Shown: positions 51,791 through 61,000 of the stretch, in pieces | Layout of the letters: each line of letters opens with the position of its first letter | Numbering within the stretch: the first letter of the stretch is position 1 | Assembly: GCA_037442205.1 (NCBI GenBank) | Contig: JBBIQS010000027.1 | Span: 21,964 to 85,963, forward strand | DNA: 64,000 bases | Direction of reading: 5' to 3' | Origin: JBBIQS01 sp037442205 | Lineage (GTDB): Bacteria > Myxococcota > Myxococcia > Myxococcales > UBA5297 | Made by a program: the position numbers and the translations under genes | The notes under the pieces: generated by a model | The model's input: only the letters and a program-made list of their open reading frames with translations | Told to the model about the DNA's origin: nothing | The model's database searches: none

Positions 51791-54562
51791 TCAAGTCGCC
51801 GCGCCCGGCATCTCGCCGGGGGCCTCCCACCGCGGGCGCTGCTCGCCGAGCGTCTGGGAGCTGACGCCGGTTGCCAGGAAGCGCTTGGCATCCAGCACCC
51901 CGAACAGCTGGATCAGCGCGGCCACCAGTCCGGTCCAGCCGGTCTGATGGCTGGCCCCGATTCCCGCGCCGTTGTCGCCGTGGAAGTACTCGTAGAACAG
52001 CAGGTGGTCGCGCCAGTGCGGGTCGCTCTGGAACTTCTCCGCTCCTCCGAACACCGGCCGGCGCCCCTTGGCGTCGCGCCGGAAGATGCGGATCAGCCGG
52101 TTGGAGAGCTCGTTGGCCACTTCGAAAAGATTCATCCGCCTCCCCGAGCCGGTGGGGCATTCGATCGTGAAGCGGTCGCCGTAATACAGGTAGAAGTGCT
52201 GCAGCGCGCGGATGAGCATCACGTTCATCGGGAACCACACCGGCCCGCGCCAGTTGGAATTGCCTCCGAACATCCCTGAATCCGAATCGCCGGGCACGTA
52301 GGCGACCCGGAATTCCCTTCCGCCGACGTCGTAGGTGTAGGGATGCTCGAGGTGGTAGCGGGAGATGGCCCGTATCCCATAGGGACTGAGGAATTCGTTC
52401 TCGTCGAGCATCCGGGTGAGGATGCGGCGCAGCCGATCCTCCCTGACCAGCGCCAGGATTCCGCGCTCGTTGCCCCCGAAATTCCCGGGGCCAGTGGCGT
52501 GGATGCTGTCGCGGACGGCGGGGATCTGGCGCATGCGCTGGTAGATCCGCTCCACCAGGCGCGGCACCTGCTCGCGGTGCTCGCGCTCGATGATCGTGGT
52601 GGCGCACATCGGCAGCAGCCCGACGATGGACCTCACCTTGAGGCGCGCGCAGCTCCCGTCGGGACGGCGCAGCAGGTCATAGTAGAAGCCGTCCTCCTCG
52701 TCCCACAGCCCCTGCTCGCCGAGCCGGTTGATGGCCAGCGCGATCCATCCGAAGTGGTCGACGAACTTCATCGCCAGGTCCTGGTAGGCCGGTTCGTGCG
52801 CCGCCAGGATGACCCCGAGCTGGAGCATGTTCTGGCAGAAGAGGGCCATCCAGGCGGTGCCGTCCGCCTGCTCCAGGTGGCCGCCGGTGGGCAGCGGGGC
52901 GCTGCGGTCGAAGACCCCGATGTTGTCCAGCCCGAGGAAGCCGCCCTCGAACACGTTCTTGCCCATCCGGTCTTTTCGGTTCACCCACCAGGTGAAGTTC
53001 ATCATCAATTTGCCGAAGACGTGCTCCAGGAACCGGTAGTCGAGCCTTTCCCCACGGGCCCGCTGCAGGTTGGCGAGGAAGAGGGTGGCCCAGGCGTGGA
53101 CCGGCGGATTGACGTCGCTGAAGTTCCATTCGTAGGCCGGGATCTGGCCGCTGGGGTGGAGGTAGGCCTCCTTGAGCATCAGCTCCAGCTGGTCCTTGGC
53201 GAAGTCGGGATCCACCGCCGCCAGGGCCACGGTGTGAAAGGCGAGGTCCCAGGCGGCGTACCAGGGGTATTCCCATTTGTCGGGCATCGAGATGACGTGG
53301 TCGTTGTACATGTGGAACCAGTCCTGGTCCCGCATGTTGCGGCCGGCGGCGGTCATCGGATCGATCCCGTGCTCGCCGAGCCAGCGATGGACGTCGAGGA
53401 AATAGTACTGCTTGCTCCAGAGCATCCCGGCCAATGCCTGGCGCATCACCTGCGCCGATTCCTGGTCCGCGCGGGGCGGGGTGATGGTGCGGTAGAACTC
53501 GTCGGCCTCGCTCCTGCGGGTCTCGAATACCTCGTCAAAGTTCTTGCCGAAGGGCCCGGCGCGCGGAAAGGCGCGCTCGCAGGCCTCGGGCGATAGGTCG
53601 GTGAGCCGCAGCCGCACGGTCGCCCGTCCCTTGGCGGCGATCTCCAGCCGGTAGTGCGCCGCGGCCTTGGTCCCGACCTTGGCGGGATTGATCGTCGGCT
53701 TTCCCTGGACGACGAAGTCGTTGATCCCGTCCTTGACGTAGGGGGTGCGGTTCGGGGAGCCGAAGCAGCGGACGTTGTTGGTCTCGTTTTCTGTGAACAG
53801 CAGCGGCACCGCGCCCTCGCAGAACAGGTAGCGCTTGCCGAGCTCGGCGTGGCTGGCCTCGATGGCCGGGGCCCGGGTGGAGACGGGCGCCTCGCGCATC
53901 TCCGGCCGCGTCCCGTGGTTCCACCAAAGCCAGGTGTTGCGGAACCAGAGGGTGGGCAGCAGGTGCAGCGTGGCGGCCTCGGGGCCGCGGTTGTGAATGG
54001 TCAAAAGGATCAGCAGATCCTCCGGGCCGGACTTGGCGTATTCGACGAAGACGTCGAAATAGCGGTCGCCGTCGAAGACGCCGGTGTCCATCAATTCGTA
54101 CTCGAGCTCCTGCTTGCTGCGCCGGGCATTGGTGGCGACCAGGTCGTGGTAGGGGTATTCGCGCTGCGGGTACTTGTAGAGGAACCTCATGTACGAATGG
54201 GTCGGGGTGTTGTCGAGGTAGTAGTAGTATTCCTTGACGTCCTCGCCGTGGTTGCCCTCGCTGTTGGTCAGGCCGAAGAGCCGCTCCTTGAGGATGGGGT
54301 CCTGGCCATTCCAGAGAGCGATCGCGAAGCAGAGCCGCTGCTTGTCGTCGCTCAGGCCGGCGAGGCCGTCTTCGCCCCAGTGGTAGACGCGCGAACGCGA
54401 CTGGTCGTGAGAGAGGAAGCTCCAGGCATCGCCGCCGGGGCTGTAGTCCTCCCGCACCGTTCCCCATTGCCGCTCACTGAGGTAGGGCCCCCAGCGCTTC
54501 CACGGGACGTTCTCGTCGCGCGCCTCGCTCAACCGCCTCTTTTCCGCGCTGTCCTCGAACAT
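51791..54562 (-). CDS. Glycoside hydrolase family 63-type glucosidase
   Basis: A 923-residue soluble protein. The N-terminus, KRWGPYLSERQWGTVREDYS, is a hallmark of the large bacterial GH63-type proteins annotated as glucosidase. Later blocks are AGMLWSKQYYFLDVHRWLGEHG, DKWEYPWYAAWDLAFHTVALA, PAYEWNFSDVNPPVHAWATL and FLGLDNIGVFDRSAPLPTGG, and the end SNWRGPVWFPMNVMLIRAL. The catalytic domain is an (alpha/alpha)6 barrel. No signal peptide is seen. The substrate is unknown. GGGAGGCGAG precedes ATG 54562. It begins 64 bases after the GH13 gene stop on the same strand, so the two form a unit. Confidence 0.85.
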   Translation of the reverse strand: MFEDSAEKRRLSEARDENVPWKRWGPYLSERQWGTVREDYSPGGDAWSFLSHDQSRSRVYHWGEDGLAGLSDDKQRLCFAIALWNGQDPILKERLFGLTNSEGNHGEDVKEYYYYLDNTPTHSYMRFLYKYPQREYPYHDLVATNARRSKQELEYELMDTGVFDGDRYFDVFVEYAKSGPEDLLILLTIHNRGPEAATLHLLPTLWFRNTWLWWNHGTRPEMREAPVSTRAPAIEASHAELGKRYLFCEGAVPLLFTENETNNVRCFGSPNRTPYVKDGINDFVVQGKPTINPAKVGTKAAAHYRLEIAAKGRATVRLRLTDLSPEACERAFPRAGPFGKNFDEVFETRRSEADEFYRTITPPRADQESAQVMRQALAGMLWSKQYYFLDVHRWLGEHGIDPMTAAGRNMRDQDWFHMYNDHVISMPDKWEYPWYAAWDLAFHTVALAAVDPDFAKDQLELMLKEAYLHPSGQIPAYEWNFSDVNPPVHAWATLFLANLQRARGERLDYRFLEHVFGKLMMNFTWWVNRKDRMGKNVFEGGFLGLDNIGVFDRSAPLPTGGHLEQADGTAWMALFCQNMLQLGVILAAHEPAYQDLAMKFVDHFGWIALAINRLGEQGLWDEEDGFYYDLLRRPDGSCARLKVRSIVGLLPMCATTIIEREHREQVPRLVERIYQRMRQIPAVRDSIHATGPGNFGGNERGILALVREDRLRRILTRMLDENEFLSPYGIRAISRYHLEHPYTYDVGGREFRVAYVPGDSDSGMFGGNSNWRGPVWFPMNVMLIRALQHFYLYYGDRFTIECPTGSGRRMNLFEVANELSNRLIRIFRRDAKGRRPVFGGAEKFQSDPHWRDHLLFYEYFHGDNGAGIGASHQTGWTGLVAALIQLFGVLDAKRFLATGVSSQTLGEQRPRWEAPGEMPGAAT

Positions 54563-54626
54563 GGTCTCGCCTCCCTCGCGAATCCGTGCCTGCGCTTCGT
54601 CCCGTGCTGGCAGGGCTGCGCGCGAC

Positions 54627-56126
54627 TCAAGGCAAGTCGACGACGTCGAAGACCGAGTAGGCCCAGGGCGGCATCTCCAGGAACAGACCCTTGCCGCCGA
54701 TCTCGGCGCTGTCGCGGTCGAAGCGCGCGCTCCCCATCAGATCCTGGAGGCGAATCCGCCTGCCACGAGTGCCGGCAAAGCGAATGGGGACCAGGCACTG
54801 ACCTTGGCTGGGCCCATAGTTGACGGCCACCAGCAGCCTCTGGTTGGCGTTTTCCCAGGTGAAGATCAGGAATTGATCGAAGGTGGGATTGCCGTCCCAG
54901 GCCGGGCGGGTGTCCCACAGGCGCCACTGGCCGTCATGAATCTCCTGGCGGGCGAGGCACGGCAGCAGCCGGCGGTAGAAGGACTGGATGGCCGGATCTG
55001 GCTTCTCCTCAGGCCGGCGCCCGAGATGCATCGAGACGTGGACCTTGCGACCGTCGAATTGTCCTTCCTGGAAGAAGCGGAGCCCCGGGACGAAGTAGGA
55101 GACGATCGCCGACGCCTGGTGCTGCGGCCAGGGGAAGGTCGTCGCCGCGCGTGGCTCGTCGTGGTTCTCCAGGAAGCGCGTCGACCGCAGCTGGAAGTTG
55201 GGATCGGCTCGCAGATGATCGCGGACCGAACGGGCATTCTCGGTGCGCAGGCGATCATAGAGGCGCTTGTCGTAGGTGAAATCGAAGCCCTGCTGCTGAA
55301 GCGTGTATTCGAGATCCCAATAGACTTCGGCCATCAACACGAAGTCCCGCTTCAGCTCGCGTGCCTTGGTGATGGCCTCGGGCCAGAACTGGCTGTCCAC
55401 CGGTTTGGAGCCGTCGGTCCGCGTCGCCAGCGCGCCCCAGGTGCGCTGGAAGACGTCGGGCAACAGCAGCATGGCCATGTCGCAGCGCACCCCGTCGCAG
55501 CGCCGGGCAACCGAGCGCAGCTGCTCGATCATCGCCGCCCGGCAGCCGGCGTGGCGGTAGTTGAGCTGCAGGGTGTCGGGCCATCCGGGAAAGTAGGGGT
55601 CGCGTCCGTGCGCCAGGATCCGCGGGCCTTTTCCGGTCTCGAGGCTGATGAAGTTGTGCGGCGCGCTGGCGAAGTGCTGCTCGGTTCCTTCGATCAGGTA
55701 CTCCGGATGCTCGAGGACCCACGGGTGGTCGAGGGCCACGTGGTTGGGGACGAAATCGAGCATCAGCCGCAGGCGATGTTTCGCCAGCCGCTTGCGCATT
55801 CGCTCCAGCGCCGCCTCGCCGCCCAGTTCCTCCCGGACCGAATACGCCTGGATGGCGAAGGGCGACCCGGTGATGTCGGCCTCGCCGAGGTCGGGAAGGT
55901 CGCGGCGGAAGCCGGCGCGCCACTCGGGCTTGTTGCGCGAGACCTGGCGGCTGGCGCGCCCGGTCTGCCAGACGCCGAGCAGCCACACCCATTCGAATCC
56001 CTGCGCCGCCAGTTCCTCGAACATCCGGTCGGGCAGGTCGTCGAGCGTCGCCGGGCGTCCCGATTGCCGGCCAATTTCCTGGAGGAGCACCCGGGGATTG
56101 ATCTGATAGAGCAGCGGGTGCGTCAT
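54627..56126 (-). CDS. Alpha-amylase family (GH13-like) protein
   Basis: A 499-residue protein. The barrel motifs are in order: region I DFVPNHVALDH (residues 124-134), region II GVRCDMAML with nucleophile D216, region III MAEVYWD with acid E267, and region IV FLENHDEPRA with H322-D323. All catalytic residues are therefore present. The N-terminal segment PLLYQINPRVLLQEIG is typical of GH13 enzymes acting on small sugars. No signal peptide is present. The substrate could be a short alpha-glucan or a sucrose-like sugar. GGAGGCGAG precedes ATG 56126. It is followed closely by the GH63 gene, so a two-step degradation of one saccharide is plausible. Confidence 0.85.
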   Translation of the reverse strand: MTHPLLYQINPRVLLQEIGRQSGRPATLDDLPDRMFEELAAQGFEWVWLLGVWQTGRASRQVSRNKPEWRAGFRRDLPDLGEADITGSPFAIQAYSVREELGGEAALERMRKRLAKHRLRLMLDFVPNHVALDHPWVLEHPEYLIEGTEQHFASAPHNFISLETGKGPRILAHGRDPYFPGWPDTLQLNYRHAGCRAAMIEQLRSVARRCDGVRCDMAMLLLPDVFQRTWGALATRTDGSKPVDSQFWPEAITKARELKRDFVLMAEVYWDLEYTLQQQGFDFTYDKRLYDRLRTENARSVRDHLRADPNFQLRSTRFLENHDEPRAATTFPWPQHQASAIVSYFVPGLRFFQEGQFDGRKVHVSMHLGRRPEEKPDPAIQSFYRRLLPCLARQEIHDGQWRLWDTRPAWDGNPTFDQFLIFTWENANQRLLVAVNYGPSQGQCLVPIRFAGTRGRRIRLQDLMGSARFDRDSAEIGGKGLFLEMPPWAYSVFDVVDLP

Positions 56127-56447
56127 CGGCTCGCCTCCAGGCGCCGGGGCGCTCCAGCACGCTCGCCGAACGGCCGATCGTGCCATCGCCGGCCCGCAGT
56201 TTTCCCGTGATTCACGGTGAACGATGCCTAGCGATTGGGGATCTCGCCAGCCCTGGCTCGCCGTACCGACACCTCGTTGGCCCCTGGCGGGCAAATGCAG
56301 TGGTTCCGGGAACGCCAACGCTCCCGCAGGGGCATCAGGCTCAGGAGGCTAGACGCCGCGTTGATTGAGCACTGGAGCGAAGAATCGGGCGGGACCGGTG
56401 GCGAGTTGCCCAGCAGCGCGGTCCAATCACCTGGTGTTTCGGCAGCG
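56127..56447 (-). other. Intergenic region upstream of the GH13-GH63 pair
   Basis: These 321 bases between the ParB-domain gene stop and the GH13 start should hold the promoter of the saccharide pair. I see no convincing dyad or terminator. An open frame continuing upstream from GH13 lacks a ribosome site and is not counted. Confidence 0.35.
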
Positions 56448-57431
56448 CTACTCCGCGTCGGCTTCGACCCCTCCGCCGCCCATCCGCGCCAGGTCCTCGC
56501 GCCGGACCTTGGCCGCCTCGAACCTCCCGGCGGCGGCCATCATCTTGTCCACGGTGGGATCGAATTCGGCGGTAGCCCCGCGCTGGAAGCGCATCGGGTT
56601 GATCCGCGCCACCACGAAGTTCTTGAGATAGGGGCTCTCCAGGCCCTGCGCCTTGAGCGAGTCCACGGCCCGCACCACCAGGTCGTCGAGCTCGAGCAGC
56701 CGGTCGGCGCGCTTCTCGCGGATGGCCAGCGCCTTCTCCAGCTTCTCGTCGAAGAAGGTCTCGATCCGCTTCACCACCGGGTGGTAGGCGCCCGCCGAGT
56801 AGCGCGGCCGCTTCTCGTACGCGGCGCCGAGGGTGACCAGAGCCGGCTCCTCGAACAGCGCGGCGAAGTCGGTCTCCTTGCCCTCGCGGGCCCCGACCAG
56901 CCCCCGGTACATCCGGATCACCTCGAGCGAGCGCTCCCTGAGGTTGTGCGACTTCTCGGTGTTGAGCGCCAGGATCTGGTAGGCGACGTCGGGCTCGGGC
57001 AGCACGAGCGCCATGATCGACCGGGCTCCCAGCTGCCTGGCCGCGCTCAGCCGATGTCCGCCGTTGGGGGTCCAGTAGCGCCCGTCGTGCCGCACCGCGA
57101 CGATGGGGTCCACGTAGCGCCCGACCCGCTCGATGGCCGAGGCCAGCCGCTTGACGTGGGTCTCGGAGATGTCGCGCTGGTAGGGCGTGGCCTCGACCTT
57201 GTCCACCGGCAGGCTGGCGAAGACCATGCTGTGCCCGCCGAAGGGCTCGCGGTAGATCGCCAGCGCCATCCCGCCGTCCTCGACGACCTCGCGCGCCAAT
57301 TCGCTCGCCTGCTCCGAGGCGCCCGAGGCGACCTCCTTCGCGCTCAGCCCACGAGAGGAGGGCTCGGCCTTCTTCCGCCCGCGCCGGCCCTTGGTGGCCG
57401 AAGAGGTGGACGGGTTGCTCCTGCGTGCCAT
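56448..57431 (-). CDS. ParB-like nuclease domain protein, orphan
   Basis: A 327-residue protein. The first 35 residues are basic and low-complexity (ATKGRRGRKKAEPSSRG). The ParB/Srx-type domain follows, with LPVDKVEATPYQRDISETHVKRLASAI and the CTP/ATP-binding motif TPNGGHRLSAARQLG (GGHRL at 124-128). The region after residue 200 is helical and could be DNA-binding or dimerising, but I do not see the standard ParB HTH and C-terminal zipper. It is not next to a parA gene, so a chromosome-partition role is not supported. Ribosome site GGGGGGATC precedes ATG 57431. Myxobacteria have several such stand-alone proteins. Confidence 0.8.
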   Translation of the reverse strand: MARRSNPSTSSATKGRRGRKKAEPSSRGLSAKEVASGASEQASELAREVVEDGGMALAIYREPFGGHSMVFASLPVDKVEATPYQRDISETHVKRLASAIERVGRYVDPIVAVRHDGRYWTPNGGHRLSAARQLGARSIMALVLPEPDVAYQILALNTEKSHNLRERSLEVIRMYRGLVGAREGKETDFAALFEEPALVTLGAAYEKRPRYSAGAYHPVVKRIETFFDEKLEKALAIREKRADRLLELDDLVVRAVDSLKAQGLESPYLKNFVVARINPMRFQRGATAEFDPTVDKMMAAAGRFEAAKVRREDLARMGGGGVEADAE

Positions 57432-57618
57432 GGTCGATCCCCCTGACCCGACGGCCTGCGGCGAGTCTGCTCCCGCGGCCGCGCCGGGGCAACGCCGCTC
57501 CCGCCGGGCGGCCTGCCGCCAGTGATAGCGTCCTCAGCCGCTCGCGCGCACGCTCTTGCCTTGGCGTGCCCTTTCGGGCCACAACAAGCAGCGAGGCAAG
57601 GCGCGCAGAGGAGGGCCG

Positions 57619-58077
57619 ATGGCTGTGCTGACGATCCCGGTCGACCAGGCGATGTCGCTCAAGGGCAGGTCGCTGGGGGCCACCGAGTGGAAGGAGGTCA
57701 CCCAGGAGTTGGTGAACCTCTTCGCCAAGGCCACCGGGGACGAGCAGTGGATCCACACCGACCCGGTCCGCGCCGCCAAGGAATCGCCGTTCCACAAGAC
57801 CATCGCCCACGGCTACTTCACCCTCGGGCTGGTCCCCGGTTTCTTCTGGGAGCTGATCGACATCACCGGCGCCCGGCTGGTCATCAACTACGGCGCCAAC
57901 AAGGTGCGCTGGCCGGCGCCGGTTCCCATTCCCTGCCGGGTGCGGATGAAGGCCTCGATCCTCGACGTCGTCGAGTTCCGCGGCGGCTACGAGCTGGTGC
58001 TGGGGGCCGAGGTCGAGGTCGAGCACCACCCCAAGCCGGCGATGGTGGCCGAGGTCCTGTACCGCTACTACGCCTGA
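57619..58077 (+). CDS. MaoC-like dehydratase (R-specific enoyl-CoA hydratase type)
   Basis: A 152-residue hot-dog-fold protein. The hydratase-2 motif is ATGDEQWIHTDPVRAAKESPF followed by IAHGYFTLGLVP, giving catalytic D41 and H46 and a further H64. The rest (VINYGANKVRWPAPVP) is the family's beta-sheet. NodN-like relatives hydrate 2-enoyl-CoA in fatty-acid or polyhydroxyalkanoate metabolism. GAGGAGGG precedes ATG 57619. The gene diverges from the ParB-domain gene. Confidence 0.9.
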   Translation: MAVLTIPVDQAMSLKGRSLGATEWKEVTQELVNLFAKATGDEQWIHTDPVRAAKESPFHKTIAHGYFTLGLVPGFFWELIDITGARLVINYGANKVRWPAPVPIPCRVRMKASILDVVEFRGGYELVLGAEVEVEHHPKPAMVAEVLYRYYA

Positions 58078-58153
58078 TTCGTTTTCTTCGCTTCGCGGCG
58101 GCAACGGCGCGGCGTTAGGATCTTGGTCTTCCAGGGATAGCGAGGACCAGGCT

Positions 58154-59524
58154 ATGTCGAGCGGCTACCGGATCTTGGGGTTGGGCGGGGATCGCGCCGT
58201 ATTGGTGGGCATTGCGCGCGCCTTCCAGGGAGCCGGCCACACCTTTGCCGCCGCCGCCGATCCCTCTCGGGCGCTGGAGGCAGCGGGCAAGTTTCAGCCG
58301 CACCTGGTGCTGATCTTCGGCCGTCCTTCGATGGAGCAGGCGGCGGCCAGCATCCAGGTGCTGCGTGCCGATCCGCGCTTCGTCAGCCTGCCGGCGGTGC
58401 TGGTGTCCAGCCTGCCTCCCAAGGACTCGCGCGGCTTTTCCCAGATCGTCCCCGACCCCTCCGACGTCGGCGAGTTTGCCGCCAGCATGCTCAAGCTGCT
58501 GAAGGCCGCGGTTCCTCGGCCCCCGGGCACGGAGGAGGTCGAGGAGATCGACGTCGTCGAGGAGATCGAGGAGCTGTCGGCGCGCATCCTGCTGGTCGAC
58601 GACGATGCCACGCTGGTCAAGCTCTTCTCGACCATCATGAAGAAGTCGGGCTTCGAGGTGCTCGCCGGCGCCGACGGCGTCGAGGGCCTGAAGCTGGCGC
58701 TCGAGCACCGGCCGGACCTGGTGGTCGCCGACTTGAACATGCCGCACCTCGACGGCTGGGGGCTCCTGCGGGCGATGCGGGCCGATCACCGGGTGGGCGA
58801 GACGCCGGTGATGTTCCTGTCCGCCCACGACGACTACCGTGAGAGCCTCAAGGCGCTGTCGGCCGGCGCGCAGGACTACCTGGCCAAGGGCGGCAAGCTG
58901 GACACGCTGGTCGGCCGCATCCGCACCCTGCTGGCCCCGCGCGACGCCTTCCTCGGGGCGCTGGGCGCGGGCGAGAAGGTCTCGGGGAAGCTGGGGGAGC
59001 TGGGCGTCCAGTGGGCGTTGCACAAGATGAGCGCCAACCGCCGCGGCGGCCTGGTCCTCTTCAAGGATCCGTTCTGGTCGGTGACCCTGGGGCTGGTGGG
59101 CGGCGAGCTGGTCTACGCCCACGCCGAGATCGGCCAGCACAAGCTCGACGGCGCCGCGGCCCTTCCGCCGCTGGTGGCGCTGCGCTCCGGCGAGCTGCTC
59201 TACCTTCCCACCGGCGTCCCGCCCAGCCGCAACCTCGAGGGGGCGCTGTCGGCGCTGCTCGAGGACGCCGCCCTCAAGAACAACCAGGGCGAGGCCGAGG
59301 CTCTCGATCGCCTGCTCACGCAGGCCAAGGCGGTGGTGGTCGACGAGCAGCTCTACCTGCTCTACGAGCAGCTCGGCCCGCCGGACGCGCGCGAGGTGGC
59401 CGCGCTGGTGCGCCAGGGGCTGACCCCGCGGGAAGTCGTCTCCAAGGCCAACAAGAGCCCGCTCGAGGTCGAGGACACGCTGCGCGACCTCGTCCGCCGC
59501 CGGGTGATCAAGCTGCAGGCCTGA
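58154..59524 (+). CDS. Two-receiver response regulator with DUF4388-like C-terminus
   Basis: A 456-residue protein. Residues of about 5-118 are receiver-like but degenerate (VLIFGRPSMEQA where the phospho-Asp should be). A Glu/Val-rich linker (EEVEEIDVVEEIEELS) leads to a full receiver at about 143-265: the acidic pair DDD near 149-151, phospho-acceptor D193 in VVADLNMPHLDG, and the Lys in QDYLAKGG. The C-terminal 180 residues contain GLVLFKDPFWSVTLGLVGGELVYAH, which resembles the DUF4388 domain found with receivers in myxobacteria. No HTH is evident, so it likely acts by protein contacts. It is 35 bases upstream of the thioredoxin-TPR gene. Confidence 0.85.
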   Translation: MSSGYRILGLGGDRAVLVGIARAFQGAGHTFAAAADPSRALEAAGKFQPHLVLIFGRPSMEQAAASIQVLRADPRFVSLPAVLVSSLPPKDSRGFSQIVPDPSDVGEFAASMLKLLKAAVPRPPGTEEVEEIDVVEEIEELSARILLVDDDATLVKLFSTIMKKSGFEVLAGADGVEGLKLALEHRPDLVVADLNMPHLDGWGLLRAMRADHRVGETPVMFLSAHDDYRESLKALSAGAQDYLAKGGKLDTLVGRIRTLLAPRDAFLGALGAGEKVSGKLGELGVQWALHKMSANRRGGLVLFKDPFWSVTLGLVGGELVYAHAEIGQHKLDGAAALPPLVALRSGELLYLPTGVPPSRNLEGALSALLEDAALKNNQGEAEALDRLLTQAKAVVVDEQLYLLYEQLGPPDAREVAALVRQGLTPREVVSKANKSPLEVEDTLRDLVRRRVIKLQA

Positions 59525-59559
59525 GGGGCGCGCTCACCGCCTCTTCCAGAGGAGAATCG

Positions 59560-60660
59560 ATGGCCCGCTGCCTGCTGATCCTGCTGGTCGCTCTCGGGCT
59601 GGGGGCGCCGGCACAGGCTGGAGTGCCCTTCATCTACGGCCAGGTCCAGGCGGCCATGGACAGGGCCAAGGCCGAGGGACGGCCGCTGATGGTGGATGTC
59701 TTCGCCACCTGGTGCGGGCCATGCAAGGAGCTCGACGCCAAGGTCTTTCAGTCGCCCGGGGCGGAGGAGGCGCTCTCGGCCTTCGTGGCGCTCAAGGTCG
59801 ATGCCGAAGCCGGAGAGGGGCCGGCCTTCGTCGAGCGGCACCACGTGGTGGGCTACCCGACGGTGCTGTTCCTCGACAGCCAGGGCAACGAGATCGATCG
59901 CATCTTCGGCGAGGTCCCGGCGCAGCAGTTCTTCGACTCGGCCCGCGACTTCCTGGCCGGCCGCAACACCCTGGCCGAGCTGGAGAAGCGCTTCGCCTCC
60001 GAGCGGGCAGGGGACCTGGAGCTGTCCTTCGAGATCCTTCTGCGCCACGCAGCCCGGGTGGACGAGGCGCCGGCGCTGGCGCATCTCGAGCTGCTGGAGG
60101 GGGCCCGCGCCGGCCTGGCCAAGGCACCCGCCCCGGCCGACCCCGACGCCCGCGCGCTTCGGGCTGGTACTCTCGCTCGCCTGGACGAGCTGGCCGCCCA
60201 CGGGCGCTACGTCATCGCCAAGTACGTCCTGCTGCGCGGCAAGAAGCAGTACTCCCGGGCCCGCCAGAGCTTGCTCGAGCTGCGGCGGCGCTTCCCGGGC
60301 TCTCCGTACGCCACCTCCGCGCTCTACGACCTCGCCCAGGCCTGCCAGGGATTGAAGGACGCCGCCGGGACCCGAAAGGCCCTGGACGAGTTCCTGGCCG
60401 CCAACGGCAACTCGGCCGACGCCGCCGGGACCTACGCCTGGTTCTCATTCAAGCACGGTTTCGACACCGCCCGCGGCATCCAGATCGCCGTGCAGGCTTT
60501 GGAGAAAGCTCCGGACGACGATGGGCTCTGGGACACGCTCTCCGAGCTCTACTTCGCCCGCGGCGAGAAGCAGAAGGCGCTCGAGGCCAATTCCAAGGCC
60601 CTCGCTCTCAAGCCGCAGGATGCCTACTACCGAGAGCAGCAGCAGAAGTTCGAGCGCTGA
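59560..60660 (+). CDS. Exported thioredoxin-like protein with C-terminal TPR-like repeats
   Basis: A 366-residue protein. A signal peptide (residues 1-20, ending APAQA) precedes a thioredoxin-like domain with VDVFATWCGPCKELDA (active-site C52 and C55) and the cis-Pro loop VVGYPTVLFLDSQG. From about residue 200 helical pairs look like TPR repeats (SALYDLAQACQGLKDAAG; DGLWDTLSELYFARGEKQ; ALEANSKALALKPQDAYY). It probably acts in the periplasm as a disulfide reductant or folding helper. An open frame further upstream overlies the regulator and is not part of it. GAGGAG precedes ATG 59560. Confidence 0.88.
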   Translation: MARCLLILLVALGLGAPAQAGVPFIYGQVQAAMDRAKAEGRPLMVDVFATWCGPCKELDAKVFQSPGAEEALSAFVALKVDAEAGEGPAFVERHHVVGYPTVLFLDSQGNEIDRIFGEVPAQQFFDSARDFLAGRNTLAELEKRFASERAGDLELSFEILLRHAARVDEAPALAHLELLEGARAGLAKAPAPADPDARALRAGTLARLDELAAHGRYVIAKYVLLRGKKQYSRARQSLLELRRRFPGSPYATSALYDLAQACQGLKDAAGTRKALDEFLAANGNSADAAGTYAWFSFKHGFDTARGIQIAVQALEKAPDDDGLWDTLSELYFARGEKQKALEANSKALALKPQDAYYREQQQKFER

Positions 60661-60716
60661 GCGCGCCTCGTTCGACCGCTTGGCCGCCGTCCGCGAGGAC
60701 GCCCTCGGCGCTCTCG

Positions 60717-60866
60717 TCAGTACCCTTCGTACCGCATGAAGAAGCGGTAGCCGAAGTAGAGGAAGAGTCCGACGAGGACCGCCAAGACGATGGCCATGGT
60801 TGCGATGGCCCGAAGTCCACTTCGGCGCAACGGTCGCTCATGGCTCTGTGTCGGTGGCCGGGCCAT
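60717..60866 (-). CDS. Small single-pass membrane protein
   Basis: A 49-residue protein from ATG 60866. A basic N-terminus (SHERPLRRSGLRA) is followed by one membrane helix, IATMAIVLAVLVGLFLYFGY, and an aromatic/basic C-terminus (RFFMRYEGY). CGAGGAAAC lies about ten bases before the start; ATG 60896 is an in-frame alternative. It lies downstream of the glycosyltransferase gene, after a strong terminator. Function is unknown. Confidence 0.55.
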   Translation of the reverse strand: MARPPTQSHERPLRRSGLRAIATMAIVLAVLVGLFLYFGYRFFMRYEGY

Positions 60867-60927
60867 CGTACTCGTTTCCTCGCCGAGGCGAGCCATGCCC
60901 ATCAGCTGGCGGGCCGACCTTTCCGAA

Positions 60928-60977
60928 AACAGCTCGGGCGCAGCGGCGGAGGTCTCCGGCTCGCTGCGCCCGCTGTT
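60928..60977 (-). terminator. Strong intrinsic terminator of the glycosyltransferase gene
   Basis: On the plus strand, CGGGCGCAGCG (60935-60945) pairs perfectly with CGCTGCGCCCG (60962-60972). A 2-base bulge then leads to AACAG/CTGTT for five further pairs. CGGAG/CTCCG inside the loop adds five more. On the minus strand the stem ends in GTTTTC, so this is a true intrinsic terminator 23 bases after the glycosyltransferase stop. Confidence 0.8.
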
Positions 60978-61000
60978 GAGGAAGCTCGTGCTGCTCGGCG

